A stretch of 64,000 bases of DNA from Ryuthela nishihirai (taxonomy: Eukaryota; Arthropoda; Arachnida; Araneae; Heptathelidae), in the NCBI GenBank assembly GCA_038380435.1, contig JAWZYU010000020.1:42130307-42194306 (forward strand), in the 5' to 3' direction. The translations under genes were made by a program, and so were the position numbers. Numbering within the stretch: the stretch's first letter is position 1; each line of letters opens with the position of its first letter. The notes under the pieces are model-generated. The model saw nothing but the letters and a program-made list of their open reading frames with translations. It did no database searches and was not told the DNA's origin. Of the stretch, positions 1-10,717 are shown one piece after another.

Positions 1-61
1 GCTCGTATAGCTGCGTTCTACCACCCCGTAAAGTTTTGCCCACTTTTTCAGATTCACCCTG
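1..61 (-). mobile_element. Probable terminal fragment of a Tc1/mariner-type element
   Basis: On the minus strand this begins with CAGGGTGAATC and is followed outward by TA, the usual target of Tc1/mariner elements. The rest of the element lies outside the window, so the family is a guess. Confidence 0.3.
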
Positions 62-584
62 TATAATTACTGACCCAGATAGACACCTCAATACCATAGA
101 GTCCCGATTCAGGTAGGGGTTGGCTATCTCAAAATTAGACCTCGTATATTGTCATCGCTCTGTTTGTTAGACGTACAAAGCTGAATAGCAAACCATAACT
201 ATCACTAAGATTTTCACATATAATTATCCTTCTGTGTTCTGGAAGGGCGAACGATAATAACTGATACACATTTCAGTGCTTATGATTGGGAACAGGCATG
301 CACAAAGAATTTAATTTGGGGGGAGGGTTCTGAAGAATAAGAGAGAAATAAAATGTATAAGAACCGAAATTAAAAGAACAGAGAATAACACTTGAGTAGG
401 GTCCCTCAATTACTGAAATATTCCACTGAACAGGAAAGATTTTGTAGTTGTTTTTAGTATCGGACATAAAATATGGGGCTAAAATAAAATTATACAAAGA
501 CAACTGTTTTGGATTTCAAATCAGAGAGACCAGGATGAGATTTAGTATAAAACGACTGGATTTTCGGACCCATTGGACTGGGTA
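62..584. other. Unassigned AT-rich sequence
   Basis: No coding or repeat signature recognised. Short open frames on both strands look like chance. Confidence 0.5.
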
Positions 585-884
585 CAGTCGCTCAAAAAAG
601 TATCCGAACACTATGGTTGATTACAGAATTCAGAAAAAATATCTGGCAACGATTTTTGTTTTAGAAATTAGTGATCTGGCAACCTTCGTGTCTCGTAACA
701 CGAAAGTTGCCAGATCACTAATTTCTAATAAAAAATCGTTGCCAGATATTAGTGATCTGCCAACCTTCGTGTCTCGTGACACGAAAGTTGCCAGATCACT
801 AATTTCTAATAAAAAATCGTTGCCAGATATTTTTTCTGAATTCTGTAATCAACCATAGTGTTCGGATACTTTTTTGAGCGACTG
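585..884. mobile_element. MITE-T, complete simple copy
   Basis: A 300 bp non-autonomous DNA element flanked by TA on both sides. Its termini are perfect inverted repeats beginning CAGTCGCTCAAAAAAGTATC and running at least 55 bp. The interior is itself palindromic, with two inverted copies of a CTGGCAACCTTCG motif around a CTCGTGACAC core. TA target and small size fit a Tc1/mariner-derived MITE. There is no coding capacity. The same ends recur at 12.7, 16.3, 32.5, 36.8, 42.1 and 43.2 kb. Confidence 0.9.
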
Positions 885-886
885 TA

Positions 887-1414
887 CCACAATCAGGGAC
901 TCTGGGTGCGTAACCGATTGGAAGAACTTTAGAAAAGGGCCAAATATGAAAAGTAAATTTTATGGCACAATTTCAGAGTTTTTAATACTGAAAACTTTTT
1001 TCTTCGCTATTCTTTACGTAATAAGAGTTGCCGACTCCCACGGCCCTAATTTTGAAAATTTCTGTATATGGATGAAACATTCGATTATATTTGCATATAT
1101 TATGTACGGTTTGTATGTATTAGATATTATAATCGTTTATATCATGTACAGGGGCGTAGTGAAAGACTGTGGTTGGGGGAGGGGGAGAAATCGGAAATTT
1201 TCCAACTCGAAAATCAAATTTTGCCTACTGAGAAAGTAACCTCTCTGTCTGGTTCGTACCTAGATTTTGGGGCTATTTTAGAGGTTGAGGCTATTTTCAC
1301 AACTCTCCTGCATTTATTTTGCCATTTGACTCCCAATTTTGACACCGCAATTGGAAAACCAATTTGAAACTCCAGAGCTCCTACCTTTTTTTAATGAAAA
1401 ATATCATTGCAGAT
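887..1414. other. Unassigned AT-rich sequence
   Basis: An open frame of about 120 codons runs through 874-1239 but starts inside the MITE and has low-complexity, AT-driven composition. I do not support it as a gene. Confidence 0.4.
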
Positions 1415-1416
1415 TA

Positions 1417-2240
1417 CCGTATTTCTTCGATTCTAAGACGCCATCGATTTTAAGACGCCATCGATTTTAAGACGCACCTTAATTTCAGTATCACCAACAC
1501 AAAAAACAAACTTTGTTTCTAAGAAAAAAAAAATAAATAAAACGCTAAAATATATCTAGCAAATATTTTTATTATAATAGAATTCAATTTACTAACAACA
1601 AAAGTACCTATTTATCAGTAGGTATGTTATTTATCATTTCCGTCTGAATCAATATCAGAGTCTGATTCTTCCGAGTCGTCGATATCTGCATCTGAATCAA
1701 TATCAGAGTCTACTTCACATTCAGAGTCTGATTCTTCCGAGCAGTCTTTATCTTCATTATCCCATAATATATCGTCTACTGAGCCATCGAGAGCGTTGCT
1801 GATGTAACATTTTTTAAATGAGTGCTGCACTGTTCTTTCTGGGATTAGCTCCCAAGCTGTTGATACCCATTCCGCCAATTTTGATGCCGACGCTTTCTTA
1901 ATTTTTCCGGAAGGTTGTCAATCAACAGTCAGGTTCCAATCTCACTGTAATTCACTCACAGAGCTCCACTATAATGAAATAACGGTGGCTTCACATTCGA
2001 AAAGCGCGGGAGAAAACCCAGGCCATTTTATTTCTCCAATGGAATTGGGAGAATGCGATAACAGTCAAACTTGGAGGCGCGGTTTCCGCGTAAAATCAAA
2101 ACGTGTGATGACGTGTGCAAAACGCGGGAAAATTTCAAATAAAAACTGCGATTCTAAGAGGTAATCGATTCTATGACGCACCCCGTTTTTAGAGACGTTT
2201 ATATGGGAAAAAAGTGCGTCTTAGAATCGAAGAAATACGG
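1417..2240 (-). mobile_element. Deleted pogo-like DNA transposon
   Basis: About 824 bp flanked by TA (1415-1416 and 2241-2242). The termini are inverted repeats of about 25 bp beginning CCGTATTTCTTCGATTCTAA. Inside both ends the motif CGATTNTAAGACGC is repeated (three times at 1433-1475, variants at 2150-2185), as expected of subterminal transposase-binding sites. Only the 3' end of the transposase gene survives, so this is an internal-deletion derivative. Confidence 0.8.
1627..1878 (-). pseudogene. C-terminal remnant of a pogo/DDE_1-type transposase
   Basis: An 83-codon open frame. Residues 1-40 (containing WELIPERTVQHSFKKC and ISNALDGSVDDILW) resemble the C-terminal region of pogo/jerky-type transposases of the DDE_1 family. 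The last 40 residues are an acidic run of Asp, Glu and Ser, often seen at the end of these proteins. DNA-binding and catalytic domains are absent, so it cannot be an active transposase. It sits just inside the left inverted repeat of its element, in the expected orientation. A domesticated fragment is possible but nothing supports it. Confidence 0.7.
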
Positions 2241-2510
2241 TAATTAAAGATTCAATGAACAGCTATTTCAGTCCTTGATTTCTTACTTTGTTTGTTGTTA
2301 TTGAATTTTAGATTTTTTTCACTACATTAGTCAAAACAGTTCTTGTAATGCACCTCCTCAACACGGGTCGATCACAACATGTTGTATCGTGTAAATAGAC
2401 TGAGAATGTCACAGTTAGTTACAGCGGATCATTCTAATTCAAATTATGATATTAAGTAGAAGTAGCAGAGCTCTGAAAATTTGCATCTATCTAGTAGTCC
2501 AGGTCTTAGA

Positions 2511-2906
2511 TTGGATTGGATTGGATTGTTTCACCTCTGAGCGGCACTTTTTGCACACAGTGAGCTAATGGCCAAGCCACAAGGACCCCGAAGGCTCAGA
2601 GAAGGTTGGGGGAGGGGACCCACTGGAACAGCTGTTGGGAGACAGATGGTAGCCTCCCGTCAAGGCCATCCAGCGTGTTCTTTAACGTGCACAGGGTATG
2701 GCTCTCCCGCACACGGGGCCACGGCTTAACGTCCCATCCGACGGACGGCGGCCTTTTCAAGCACATCGATGTCCCCTACTGACCGTGGGCAGGGCGGGGA
2801 AATTTTGCGGAGATAAATCTCAACGCTGACCCAGCTGGGACTCGAACCTGGTAACTACAGATTACGAGCCTGGCGCGCTACCGACTGAGCCCCCCCCCCG
2901 CCCCCC
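2511..2906 (-). mobile_element. SINE-A, full length
   Basis: Reference anatomy for all SINE-A copies, in sense orientation (here the minus strand). The 5' tRNA-like head has an A box TGGCTCAGTCGG and a B box GGTTCGAGTCCC, both RNA polymerase III internal promoter elements. The inferred anticodon loop CTCGTAA gives anticodon CGT. A body of about 300 bp follows with core GTGCACGTTAAAGAACAC. The 3' end is GGTAAAACAA plus a tail of CCCAA-type pentamers. This copy has a CAATC-type tail and an imperfect TSD (AGGTCTTAGA / AGGTTTTAGA). Confidence 0.9.
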
Positions 2907-3420
2907 AGGTTTTAGATCTCGGGAAAAACCGAAATTTGCTACCTGGTATCCTGCAAGGCGAAAAAGAACTCACGCAGAGGTCAAACCTTGTTTTAGAAAA
3001 GTGAAAATTAAGGCCTAGGGTTTTTTGTTTTGTAAATCTCACAAACGTTATGAAATTGTACATCCGGTGGTCCTTGGAGGTCAAAAATCAAAATTCGACC
3101 TACCAATGTTAGAGAGTTATAAATTGGCGTGTACGTGGTTTTCGGGCAGTGAATCTCAGCAACATTACGAAATTGTAGATCTGACTAGTCCATCAAGGTC
3201 AAAGGTCAAATTTTGTTCTTTATATGCTGCAAACCTATAAATGGATGCTTCAAGGTATAACTTTTCTACATGTTAGAAACGTATGAAATATCTGAAACAA
3301 TGGATCTCAAGGTCAGAGGTCAAATATCTGTCTGCCTGTGTTAGGAAGGTGAAAATTAGAGCACAGGTGTTTTTCGAGTTGCAATTCTCAGAAACGTTAA
3401 GAAATTTCAGATCCGGTGTC
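2907..3420. repeat. Degenerate ~115 bp tandem repeat with nuclear-receptor-like DR1 sites
   Basis: About four diverged units anchored on AAACGTTANGAAATT at roughly 3045, 3160, 3277 and 3391. Two units carry perfect AGGTCA direct repeats spaced by one base (3196-3208 and 3310-3322), each preceded by TC to give the extended half-site TCAAGGTCA. Whether the sites are used is unknown. Confidence 0.6.
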
Positions 3421-3486
3421 ACATAAATATTAAATAGGGGTCTGGGTAATGGTCGACAAACCAATAAATACCAAAGACAGCGATTG

Positions 3487-4779
3487 CTTTTTCATATCAA
3501 ATGATGCTTACGATTCCTTTCTCATATCAAATGATGCTTGTGATTCCTTTCTCATATCAAATGATGCTTGTGATTCCTTTCTCATATCAAATGATGCTTG
3601 TGATTCCTTTCTCATATCAAATGATGCTTGTGATTCCTTTCTCATATCAAATGATGCTTGTGATTCCTTTCTCATATCAAATGATGCTTGTGATTCCTTT
3701 CTCATATCAAATGATGCTTGATTCCTTTCTCATATCAAATGATGCTTACGATTCCTTTCTCATATCAAATGATGCTTATGTTTCCTTTTTCACATCAAAT
3801 GATGCTTATGATTCCTTTCTGATATCAAATGATGTTTATGATTCCTTTCTCACATCAAATGATGCTTACGATTCCTTTCTCATGTCAAATGATGCTTACG
3901 ATTCCTTTCTCATGTCAAATGATGCTTACGATTCCTTTCTCAAGTCAAATGATGCTTACGATTCCTTTTTCACATCAAATGATGCTTATGATTCCTTTCT
4001 CACATCAAATAAATCTTATGATTCCTTTCTGATATCAAATGATGTTTATGATTCCTTTCTCACATCAAATGATGCTTACGATTCCTTTCTCATGTCAAAT
4101 GATGCTTACGATTCCTTTCTCATGTCAAATGATGCTTACGATTCCTTTCTCAAGTCAAATGATGCTTACGATTCCTTTTTCACATCAAATGATGCTTATG
4201 ATTCCTTTCTCACATCAAATAAATCTTATGATTCCTTTCTGATATCAAATGATGTTTATGATTCCTTTCTCACATCAAATGATGCTTACGATTCCTTTCT
4301 CATGTCAAATGATGCTTACGATTCCTTTTTCACATCAAATGATGCTTACGATTCCTTTCTCACATCAAATAATACTTATGATTCCTTTCTCACATCAAAT
4401 AATGCTTATGATTCCTTTCTCACATCAAATAATGTTTATGATTCCTTTCTCATATCAAATGATGCTTATGATTCCTTTCTGATATCAAATGATGTTTATG
4501 AATCCTTTCTCATATCAAATGATGCTTACGATTCCTTTCTCATGTCAAATGATGCTTACGATTCCTTTCTTATGTCAAATGATGCTTACGATTCCTTTTT
4601 CACATCAAATGATGCTTATGATTCCTTTCTCACATCAAATAATACTTATGATTCCTTTCTCACATCAAATAATGCTTATGATTCCTTTCTCACATCAAAT
4701 GATGCTTACGATTCCTTTCTCACATCAAATAATACTTATGATTCCTTTCTCACATCAAATAATGCTTATGATTCCTTTC
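3487..4779 (+). repeat. 30 bp minisatellite array, ~43 units
   Basis: Unit of the form GATTCCTTTCTCATATCAAA plus TGATGCTTAC. The first eight units are nearly identical. A 28 bp unit at about 3720 breaks phase. From 3811 a 7-unit, 210 bp higher-order repeat is present: 3811-4020 and 4021-4230 are the same, followed by a partial third copy. Because 30 is divisible by three, long open frames run through the array (a 447-codon frame at 3501-4844 reads YDSFLISNDA repeats). There is no reason to think it is translated. Confidence 0.95.
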
Positions 4780-5245
4780 ACCTGCATCATATAAAAAATT
4801 GCTTCAGCTTTACAGAATTTTCTTGCCAATGCTTATGTTTGTAAAGTCCCCCCCCCAAAAAAAATAAAACTGAAACGTGAATTATACAATATATACCCTC
4901 CTCCAAAATAAACTTTTCAATGATTAAATTACTTACGGACACACCTTTTCGGATCTGTATGACATGGCAGTTATCTTTTCGTAAGTAACTCTTGTCTAAA
5001 TGGTGAAGTTGATTTCATTGAAATGTTCTTGAATATGCTACAGAATGAGGTAATTAAACCAAACTCAGATATTTTAATAACATACAAATAACAATGGGCA
5101 ACAAATTTTCATAAAAGTCATGCCTCTGAGATAAAAGTAGCCATTTTTAAAGATTTCAAGGTGTTAAACACGAATATGACAATGAAAATACAAAATTGGC
5201 TACGATTTCTGAGAAATCCGCAATAATTTCTTATATAGTAGAAAA
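4780..5245. other. Unassigned AT-rich sequence
   Basis: Flank between the 30 bp array and a LINE fragment. Contains a C run and an A run at 4848-4866; otherwise nothing recognised. Confidence 0.5.
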
Positions 5246-5408
5246 ATTTCAGACAAGCATTAAAGATTTGAATGTTATCGGTTGTTATGCCCCCACTGAG
5301 GACGCCGATGAGGATGAGAAGGATAGGTTTTATGGACAACTACAGCATATTTTGAATTCTGTCAAGAAAGGAGCTATTACCTTTGTTCTAGGAGACTTTA
5401 GAGTTTAA
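5246..5408 (+). pseudogene. LINE endonuclease-domain fragment
   Basis: The frame reads NVIGCYAPTEDADEDEKDRF and, after a stretch of about 20 residues, LGDF. These match central motifs (CYAPT and GDFN) of the endonuclease/exonuclease/phosphatase fold in RTE-like LINE proteins. A stop follows GDFRV, and no reverse transcriptase lies downstream. The same motif region (KIKNLNVICC) occurs in the LINE at 53-54.7 kb, so both may come from one family. The fragment is too short to be functional. Confidence 0.75.
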
Positions 5409-6260
5409 GTTGCTAAAGCTTAATATTATTGTTGTCTATTATTAATATTATTATCATCGTCATCATCCTCGTCTTCATCATCATCATCATTATGATTATT
5501 AAAAATAAATAGAACTCTAAAATGCTTAAGCTATCAGAAGGACTGTAGATTGTCATATAGAACGCCATATAGCATTCTGTAGTAAAAAAAAAAGGAAGAT
5601 TTTTTTGCACTTACTTACGAAACTCAAATTTAATCTTTAAGCACAGATTTAGTGGATTAATTAATATTAAAAAAAATTCTCAATGAGAATGTATACTGTA
5701 TTAGTGAGGAATATATACTCTGCCAGAAACGATAATGATGTGCTTGGAGGTGGTGGTGTTTGGAGAATCGCTAATAAAATTGAGTGTGTTATGGACGAAG
5801 TTCATAAAAATTATCTGAAATTAGATACAATTAAAAAAGGCATCAAATGCAATGCGGTAAGACCATTGTTACTATGGTAACCTGAGTAACTCCTGGGATG
5901 ATAGCAAAGGCCACTCCTCGATGTTTTCCCTTTGCTCCGAAAATTCATTGGCTAATTAAGAAATAATATAAAGAATGCATAAACATAGAACTGACTGCTT
6001 ATTAAGGTCAAAGAACATGAGAAGCTCGATTAAGAAATTTTGCCTGATAAACGCATTCTTCTTTAGATAGTGAACATGCTTTTCGGAAATGCACTTTTGA
6101 AAAACATGAAATATTATCCTTCAGTGTAAGATGTTGCTGAAATTTTCTGAACGGTTAGAGCGGATTGAATTAGGCTTAACGGTATAAATAGTAACATATT
6201 ACCAATAGGCTTATGCTATTAGTTGCCTTTTCTCACACAGGACATAAGGAGGTTTAGCTG
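5409..6260. other. Unassigned AT-rich sequence with ATT/CAT microsatellite
   Basis: A degenerate ATT/ATC microsatellite lies at 5425-5505. Nothing else recognised; the short frames are not convincing. Confidence 0.5.
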
Positions 6261-6292
6261 TGGAGTCTGGTGCGCTACCGATTGAGCCAATT
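6261..6292 (-). mobile_element. Old SINE-A head remnant
   Basis: On the minus strand it reads TGGCTCAATCGGTAGCGCAC, the SINE-A A box. The B box and body are gone. Confidence 0.45.
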
Positions 6293-6571
6293 CACTGCTC
6301 CATATTATTAGTATCTTAGTCTTATTAATGACTAAGGTTCCTGATTTCTTGATAATTTTAAATTCTCGAGAATACGCGAAAAATCTAATTCTATATAATA
6401 TTATTTTTCTCAAATTTTTTTATTAAAGAACTAAAATTGCATTACTAAAAAACAACTTACTAACTAAACAGCAAAATTGTATATTATAAAATAAACGTGT
6501 ATTTGTAGCATATATATTACAAAACAACGCTCTAGCGACCGGAAGAAACTCCCGCCCAGGGTGTTAGGTTT

Positions 6572-7109
6572 CGGTTGTTTTACTTCTGAGCGGCACTTTT
6601 TTTGCACACCATGGGCTAAATGGCCACGTCACAAGGACCCCGAAGGCTCAGAGAAGGTTGGGGAAGGGGACCCAATGGAACAGCTGTTGGGAGACAGATG
6701 GAACCTCCCATCAAGGCCATCCAGCGTGTTCTTTAACGTTGGATTGTTTTACCTCTGAGCGGCACTTTTTTTGCACATCATGGGCTAAATGGCCGCGTCA
6801 CAGGACCTCGAAGGCTCAGAGAAGGTTGGGGGAAGGGACCCACGGGAACAGCTGTTGGGAGACAGATGGTAGCCTCCCGTCAAGGCCATCCAGCGTGTTC
6901 TTTAACGTGCACAGGGTGCGGCTCTCCCGCACTCGGGGCCTTGGCTTAACGTCCCATCCGACGGACGGCGGTCTTTCCAAGCCTATCGGTATTCCCTACT
7001 GACCGTGGGCAGGGCGGAGACAAATCTCAACGCTGACCTAGCTGGGACTCGAACGTGGGAACTGCAGATTACGAGCCTGGCGTACAACCGACTGAGCCAC
7101 CCCCGCCCG
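6572..7109 (-). mobile_element. SINE-A 1.5-mer: full copy fused to a 3' half copy
   Basis: In sense orientation, a complete SINE-A (7109-6739) is followed without target sequence by a second 3' segment of about 170 bp (6738-6572). The join reads CAATCCAACGTTAAAGAACA: the tail of the first runs straight into the GTTAAAGAAC core of the second. One TSD, GTTAGGTTT, flanks the whole unit (6563-6571 and 7110-7118), so it inserted in one event. The same structure recurs at 37578-38118. Confidence 0.9.
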
Positions 7110-7118
7110 GTTAGGTTT

Positions 7119-8103
7119 GGATCATATAGAGCAGGAGTTGTTAACCAGGGGTGATGGAACTGTTTGTTCTTCTGTTGTTTAGCGGATTGTGTTTGGTCTT
7201 GAATATTGTAAATATTGTAAAAAAAGAAATCTTCGACCAATATTGGAAAAAAATCTTCGACCAATATTGGAAAAAAATCTTCGATCAATCCATGACCTTT
7301 CTAAATAGATCGTTGAGTCTTTGATTTTTACTTTGCCGGTCCATGGAGTGCGGGAGGAACATTCGAATTAAGATTGTTGAATTATTCTATTTTCAAAATC
7401 AGTCATTTACAATTTCATTGTGTCTTGAATTAAAAAAAGACTACGTGTATAAAATGCAATTCAATAATTAAAAAGTTAAATTTTTCAACAGTTTAAAAAA
7501 TTATCAATTGCACATTTTAAATTTAAAAATAATGATGGGAGTGAGAGACTGCCATACATCGCTGGAAAGGTGTGTGGAATCTGGGAAAAGGTTAAAACCC
7601 TGATATAGGGGCCACTTCGTGAGGTCTTCTGTTTTTTGTAGGTATGTGTTTGTTCTTCTGCGGTTTGTATTTGGTCTTGCATTAAAATACTGTAAAAAAA
7701 AATCTTCGCTACGCGAATCCATGCCTTTCCAAGTAGACCGTTGGGTTTTTGATTTCTACACTGTCGATGAATCTTTTGGGCTTCAACCCCTGATTAATGA
7801 CCCAGATTGATTTCAGGATTCAAATGATGCAACCACATTTCATCACTGATCATAATAGAATTGCGAAATATGTCTTTTTCGATTCACAAAACGTTAAAGA
7901 GATCAACACAGATCGTTTGTCTCGTGGACACGAGTCAACTTCCGTGCCACCCATTGCGCAAATAATTTTTAACAATTTCAGACCTGATTTTTTTTATAGA
8001 AGAGAAAAGAAACGTTTCCCTTTAAATGTGCTTTTTCATGATCATAGGAACAAGAATATAGCGGCATCGGTTTAACATATCATCACTGAAATTCAGCATG
8101 TAT
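7119..8103. other. Unassigned sequence with a dispersed repeat in two diverged copies
   Basis: Segments 7162-7330 and 7647-7760 are related, sharing GTTTGTTCTTCTG, TTTGGTCTTG, AATCTTCG, AATCCATG and GTTTTTGATT. The first also holds a 24 bp tandem triplication (AATCTTCGACCAATATTGG). This looks like an old transposon remnant of unknown class. An open frame at 7797-8075 has no recognisable domain. Confidence 0.45.
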
Positions 8104-8424
8104 GAGGAATGTTCAAATATAAAGGAAAATTTTATTCACAGAAAAATCGTACATACTAGCTTTCAACGTAGTCCCCGTTAACTGCAATGCAGTTGCTTCA
8201 AAATTTTGAAATCTTCTTAATTCCAGTTTCAAAGAAGGCTTTTTTTGCTTGTCAATATTGAGGAACTTAACCTAGACAATGCAACTTTGCACAGCTGCAA
8301 TGACCTCATCATTGTCTCGGAATCTCTTGTCCTGTAAAATCTCCTTTAGGGGTCCAAACAAATGGAAATCGAGTGGAGCCAAGTCGGTACTATACGGTGG
8401 ATGAGGCAGTACATCCCACTTCAG

Positions 8425-8518
8425 TTTCTGTAGAGTCTCCAACGTTAAAGCATCGGTGAGAAGTAGAGAGCTGCTTGGACGATCGGTGTCCTTGAGCTCT
8501 GGTGACAGAAATCGTGGG
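8425..8518. repeat. Direct duplication flanking a SINE, copy 1
   Basis: This 94 bp of mariner sequence is repeated at 8905-8998 on the other side of a SINE-A, with five differences, all in the first 50 bp. It is far longer than a normal TSD. Confidence 0.85.
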
Positions 8519-8903
8519 TTGGGTTGTTTTACCTCTGAGCGGCACTTTTTTGCACACCATGGGCTAAATGGCCAGGTCACATGGACCCCGAAGGCTCAGA
8601 GAAGGTTGGGGGAGGGGATCCACTGGAACAGCTGTTGTGAGACAGATGGTAGCCCCCCCGTCAAGGCCATCCAGCGTGTTCTTTAACGTGCACAGGGTAT
8701 GTCTCTCCCGCACACGGGGCCACGGATTAACGTCCCATCCGACGGACGGCGGCCTTTCCAAACCCATCGGTGTTCCCTACTGACCGTGGGCAGGGCGGGG
8801 AATTTTTGCGGAGATAAATCTCAACGCTCACCCAGCTGGGACTCGAACCTGGGAACTACAGATTACGAGCCTGGCGCGCTACCGACTGAGCCACCCCCGC
8901 CCC
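8519..8903 (-). mobile_element. SINE-A, full length
   Basis: Both tRNA boxes are intact. It lies exactly between the two copies of a 94 bp mariner duplication and has no separate short TSD. Confidence 0.9.
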
Positions 8904-8904
8904 T

Positions 8905-8998
8905 TTTCCGTAGAGTCTCCAACGTTAAAGCGTCGGTGTGAAGCAGAGCGCTGCTTGGACGATCGGTGTCCTTGAGCTCTGGTGACAGAAATCGTGGG
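8905..8998. repeat. Direct duplication flanking a SINE, copy 2
   Basis: Partner of 8425-8518. The 55 bp nearest the 3' end are identical between the two. Confidence 0.85.
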
Positions 8999-9213
8999 AC
9001 CGCTTTGCGTTCCCTTTATTGAATTTCAGCTCGTTGTGCACAATTTCTTCAACACTTTCTACAAAAATTAAAGTTTCCTATGAGAGTTCACGATCAGTTT
9101 ATCCGACGATTGTCTCCGATAATTTCCTCAATTCTGAAAACATTGTCGTGAGCAGCAGAAGTTTTTGGTCTCCGAGCGTGAGGTTCATTTTCGACACGGT
9201 CTCCTTCTTCTCT

Positions 9214-9596
9214 GGGGCGGGGGTGGCTCAGTCGGTGGCGCGCCAGGCTCGTGATCTGTAGTTCCCAGGTTCGAGTCCCAGCTGGGTCAGCGTTGAGATT
9301 TATCTCCGCAAAATTCCCCGCCCTGCCCACGGTCAATAGGGGACACCGATGGGCTTGGAAAGGCCGCCGTCCGTCGGATGGGACGTTAAGCCGTGGCTCC
9401 GTGTGCGGGAGAGACATACCCTGTGCACGTTAAAAAACACGCTGGATGGCCTTGACGGGAGGCTACCATCTGTCTCCCAACAGCTGTTCCAGTGGGTCCC
9501 CTCCTCCAACCTTCTCTGAGTCTTCGGGGTCCATGTCACTTGTCCATTTAGCCCATTGTGTGCAAGAAAGTGCCGCTCGGAGGTAAAACAACCCAA
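9214..9596 (+). mobile_element. SINE-A, full length
   Basis: Perfect TSD CTCCTTCTTCTCT (9201-9213 and 9597-9609). Inserted into the mariner transposase between its DNA-binding region and linker. Confidence 0.95.
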
Positions 9597-9755
9597 CTCC
9601 TTCTTCTCTAAATAATTTAGCCCAACTGTATAGCCTTGCCTAAGACAAACAACATTCCCCAAACTGGGCTCGAAGTCTGACAAAGATTTCAGAAGGAATG
9701 ACACCTTCATTCGTGAGAAGTTTGATAATTATGCGCTGGACAACACTGCTAGGTC

Positions 9756-10705
9756 TTGATTACGATTGGTGATGTGTGTGTGTGTGTGGGGGGGGGGGGG
9801 GCTTTACTTGCCAATAAATGCTGGTTGAGACAAGTTGATTTGTACTCGAACGGTAACTAAATCTTTTCTTATATTTGAACGCCCTATGTACATTATAATG
9901 TAGAAACTGTCCCGAGAGATGCAAGATTCTAAAATCTCAGAAAGCAGTGAAAAGGAGCATCAGAGAAAATAATTATGATTTATATGCACTTTGTCATGAT
10001 AAACATTTATGAATATATCAGAACAGTTCTTCTAGTTTCTTATGAAGTGTAGAAAATCAATTCTTGTTGCGTGTCAGGCACAATTATATTCAATATTATT
10101 GAATGTAGTTTTTATTACATTCATAGATGACACAAATTTACAGTCGATTCTTCAGTACTCAAGACAGATCTACAATTTACAAACATTGCAAGATCACAGG
10201 CATCTCTTCCTACGTTTAAAAAAAATCCAGAAAATAATGTACATCGGGACTGAAGTAGATAAGTTTATTTGAAGCCATTCTCTTCGCTGTTATATTCTGC
10301 TGCTACTGGGTATAGGGGAAAAATTGTCTCGTGCCGGGTGGGATCCGAACCTCTAACCATCTGATAACTTATCAGGATTGATATATTTTCAAGTAGGTAT
10401 TATGATTGCAGATTAAGTCTGCATTCACCACAGTTATTTCATGCCTGTGCACAAGACCAGAAGTACACCAAGACGATACAACTGGTATTTCATTGAGCCT
10501 GTTTTTACATCTCTCCATGCATTGTGCAAAATAGTACCAGTTGAATCACTTCTGGTGTTTTGCACGAGCCTCAATTAGAGCCCCCATGAAAATAAAATTA
10601 ATTTGTTCTGTACAAAAACTGATTAAAATCCAGATGGCGGCAGGGTCCCCATTATCAGTTTGACGAACTAAACAACCGCAAATTTCCAAAATGTACCCGT
10701 GGGAA
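9756..10705. other. Unassigned sequence with a (GT)n/(G)n tract
   Basis: A GT repeat followed by a long G run lies at 9773-9801. A possible tRNA-like scrap (GGGATCCGAACC) is near 10341. Nothing else recognised. Confidence 0.45.
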
Positions 10706-10717
10706 CCATTGATATGG

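Larger units (their letters stand above)
8104..9755 (-). pseudogene. Decayed mariner transposase split by two SINEs
   Basis: Minus strand, N to C. At 9755-9610 a helix-turn-helix region contains IIIKLLTNEGVIPSEIFVRL. At 9200-9085 comes ARRPKTSAAHDNVFRIEEII, the linker typical of mariner. At 8470-8280 comes ALTLETLQKLKWDVLPHPPY followed by STDLAPLDFHLFGPLKE, the C-terminal catalytic block. GDYVES ends the protein near 8170. The central part is missing, several stops and frame breaks are visible, and SINE-A copies interrupt it at 9214-9596 and 8519-8903. The family's usual length is about 345 residues. No activity is possible. Confidence 0.85.

Noticed and set aside
3501..4844. A 447-codon open frame as a repetitive protein gene
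   Set aside because: The 30 bp period keeps frames open automatically, and other frames are open too. No promoter, splice signal or non-repeat domain was seen.
8272..8580. Intact mariner transposase gene
   Set aside because: The first 30 codons of the frame are antisense SINE sequence, and only the C-terminal block is mariner; the middle of the gene is missing.
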